From: Candidatus Tayloriibacteriota bacterium
Lineage (GTDB): Bacteria > Patescibacteriota > Minisyncoccia > Phycocordibacterales > PALSA-1337
Assembly: GCA_028286665.1 (NCBI GenBank)
Contig: JAQBRD010000010.1
Location: 1 to 41,088, forward strand
Direction of reading: 5' to 3'
Length of the DNA: 41,088 nt
In this document: piece after piece, positions 39,824 through 41,088 of the stretch
Layout of the letters: every line of letters begins with the position of its first letter
How positions within the stretch are numbered: position 1 is the stretch's first letter
Position numbers and translations under genes: made by a program
The notes under the pieces: generated by a model
Database searches by the model: none
The model's input: only the letters and a program-made list of their open reading frames with translations
What the model was told of the DNA's origin: nothing

Positions 39824-40333
39824 TTATTCAGGATTCATTGCGAGTTTCTGCAAAGTTTGCTCTGCTTCTCTCCGGTTTTTGATCACGAACACATCTTTGC
39901 CGGCTGTTTTTTCAATCTGCTCTCGGACCTTTCTTGTTGGAAATTTGAAAATGCTTTTTACAAGTTTAAAAAAGCCGACCTCGCTATGCAGCCTCTCAAC
40001 CGTATCTCCAGATTCCTTTGGAGGGAGGTGCTTGCGCATGCACGCGTTTACCAAAGTCCTGAAAGGATTAAAGTCAAAAAAGATCACCGTGTCCGCTCTT
40101 TGAAGCCGCATAGCCAATGTGTTGTGGTAATTCCCATCAAGTATCCATTCCTCCTTTTCAGTCAGATCGTTTATTTTCTTTTGCCACTCATCTGAAGTGA
40201 ATGCGCGTACCCATCCCGGTTTCCAGAAAATATTATCCAGATGAATGACATCTCGATTTAGGACTTTCCCCAACTTGCCTGCAAAGGTAGTTTTTCCAGC
40301 TCCGCTTCTTCCAATGATCAGAATTCTTTTCAT
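39824..40333 (-). CDS. P-loop kinase, FlaR/topology-modulation-like
   Basis: A 169-residue P-loop protein: RILIIGRSGAGKTTFAGKLG (Walker A GRSGAGKTT at 8-16), then VIHLDNIFWKPGW and EEWILDGNYHN, TVIFFDF (Walker B-like) and RKHLPPKESGD. This matches the adenylate-kinase-like proteins annotated as DNA topology modulation protein FlaR. The phosphoryl acceptor is not known. The start at 40333 is strongly supported by TGA-TATACT exactly 6 nt upstream. The gene is more AT-rich than the window average. Confidence 0.85.
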   Translation of the reverse strand: MKRILIIGRSGAGKTTFAGKLGKVLNRDVIHLDNIFWKPGWVRAFTSDEWQKKINDLTEKEEWILDGNYHNTLAMRLQRADTVIFFDFNPFRTLVNACMRKHLPPKESGDTVERLHSEVGFFKLVKSIFKFPTRKVREQIEKTAGKDVFVIKNRREAEQTLQKLAMNPE

Positions 40334-40339
40334 GTGCGA

Positions 40340-40348
40340 AGTATATCA
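40340..40348 (-). promoter_or_regulatory. Extended -10 promoter of P-loop kinase gene (leaderless)
   Basis: On the minus strand TGA-TATACT ends 6 nt (TCGCAC) before the ATG at 40333. Confidence 0.65.
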
Positions 40349-40390
40349 AAACTTTCAGTTAGCGTTAGAAGCTGTGCGGGGCGGGGAAGT

Positions 40391-40446
40391 GCATAAAAGA
40401 GAAACCCGCCGCGAACGACGGGATTTACTCCTGTGTTCGGGGCGGG
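40391..40446 (-). terminator. Intrinsic terminator with repeated tail (copy 2)
   Basis: CCCGCC-G-CGAAC pairs with GTTCG-G-GGCGGG (one mismatch), followed on the minus strand by TTTCTCTTTTATGC. The 3' arm and tail (40391-40409) are identical over 19 bases to 34559-34577. Confidence 0.7.
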
Positions 40447-40941
40447 CTAATTCAGGACCAGCAGATCTGCCAATGACTTCGGCGTCTCGGGCAATTCGCG
40501 CATTCTTCCGTGAGCGACCGCAAGGTTTCGGGGAATTGCTGGGATCTCTTCGCCCCAGATGAATTCCTGAAAATCCCGAAAGACTTCCTCGCAGCCGTGA
40601 CAGTCGTCCCAGCGGATTTGATATGCGATAGGCGTCAATTCAGTGCCGTGCCATCCGCCGACGATTACTTCCTGGAGGTTGTAATCTCCGAATCGCTTGA
40701 ATCCGCAGTAACTGCTTTTGGTCTGCAGATCATAGAACTTGAATTTTCGCGGATCGATTTCCTCTGCCATTGTGATGGCGAGAATAATACTCTCTGCTCC
40801 ATTCAGGGTCGATGTCCGTGCATTTGCCTTGCCGTCATATGTTCCTGTGAACACGATCTGGTTGCCGTAGATGGCGTAGGCTACTTCATTGAAGGGATTC
40901 TCCGATTTGTTGGATCTCTTGTAATTGACTTTGGTTTTCAA
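40447..40941 (-). CDS. Unknown 164-residue protein, TTG start
   Basis: I do not recognise this protein. The TTG start follows AAAGG by 8 nt and a consensus promoter by about 28 nt of leader. The protein is soluble, with YAIYGNQIVFTGTYDG, IILAITMAEEIDPRKFKFYDLQT, and a Cys/His-bearing segment (IRWDDCHGCEEVFRDFQEF) in the C-terminal half. There is no signal peptide. It has its own promoter and terminator. Confidence 0.65.
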   Translation of the reverse strand: MKTKVNYKRSNKSENPFNEVAYAIYGNQIVFTGTYDGKANARTSTLNGAESIILAITMAEEIDPRKFKFYDLQTKSSYCGFKRFGDYNLQEVIVGGWHGTELTPIAYQIRWDDCHGCEEVFRDFQEFIWGEEIPAIPRNLAVAHGRMRELPETPKSLADLLVLN

Positions 40942-40975
40942 TCTGCATTCCTTTCGTTTCAGGGTTATGGCTAGT

Positions 40976-41004
40976 ATTATACTACTTTAATATATTATAG
41001 TCAA
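40976..41004 (-). promoter_or_regulatory. Near-consensus promoter
   Basis: On the minus strand: TTGACT, 17-bp spacer, TATAAT. It is the best -35/-10 pair in the window and drives the Shine-Dalgarno-led gene at 40447-40941. Confidence 0.75.
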
Positions 41005-41088
41005 GTATATGAAACGGTAGAAGAAATCAATTGGATTTTAATATCCAGGATGCTATATTTGATTCAGAAGCGGGGGAAACGGAAGTAC

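Noticed and set aside
1-41088. Prophage, insertion sequence, CRISPR or tRNA genes
   Set aside because: No integrase, transposase, phage structural gene, repeat-spacer pattern or tRNA cloverleaf was found on reading both strands.

Overview
The window is a gene-dense bacterial segment that uses the standard code (TGA, TAG and TAA all end clear genes). It looks like a member of the Candidate Phyla Radiation / Patescibacteria, probably the Parcubacteria group. Reasons: core tRNA-synthetase genes are interleaved with lineage-specific surface proteins, RecO is short, a lone prepilin is present, intergenic gaps are short, and there is almost no biosynthesis beyond one branched-chain aminotransferase. 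This placement is an inference from gene content. No rRNA, tRNA, CRISPR array, insertion sequence or prophage was seen.

Positions 1-16.2 kb are nearly all plus strand and hold housekeeping genes: the 3' end of argS, an unknown gene, ileS with a complete histidine-phosphatase domain inside it, recO, a membrane-anchored 648-residue repeat protein, glyS, an unknown gene, an M16 peptidase, an AI-2E-type permease, metG, tatD, a prepilin and a D-Ala-D-Ala carboxypeptidase. A matrixin-like metalloprotease converges on the carboxypeptidase.

Positions 17.1-23.2 kb hold two micro-ORFs, a 56-residue gene, ilvE with a lysine-rich N-terminal tail, an orphan OmpR-type response regulator, a small Cys-rich protein, an ECF-like sigma factor, a surface protein with three Fn3-like repeats, DoxX and a GlsB/YeaQ-type membrane protein. 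The AT-rich gaps around the regulator, the Cys-rich gene and the sigma gene share 11-bp-phased TTAA boxes, including a 43-bp element present twice at 32/43 identity. This suggests a small regulon.

Positions 23.2-41.1 kb are mostly minus strand and accessory. They hold a class-A-beta-lactamase-fold protein, membrane proteins, a four-gene operon of two PhnB/VOC proteins with an NTF2-like and an SRPBCC protein, a YdcF-like protein, an EamA-like half transporter, a trypsin-like protease with a long structured leader, a Zn alcohol dehydrogenase plus DUF2795 pair, a minimal ATP-dependent DNA ligase domain, an MBL-fold protein, a DUF4406-like protein, DUF1697, an MFS exporter, a hexapeptide acyltransferase, an orphan PAS histidine kinase, a VOC/DHFR-like/anchored-protein operon, a P-loop kinase and an unknown gene.

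The most general signal is in the promoters. At many genes on both strands an (often TGn-extended) -10 box ends exactly 6-8 nt before the start codon, so transcription should begin at or next to the ATG (leaderless mRNA). A second class of mostly unknown genes has a Shine-Dalgarno leader and its own terminator.
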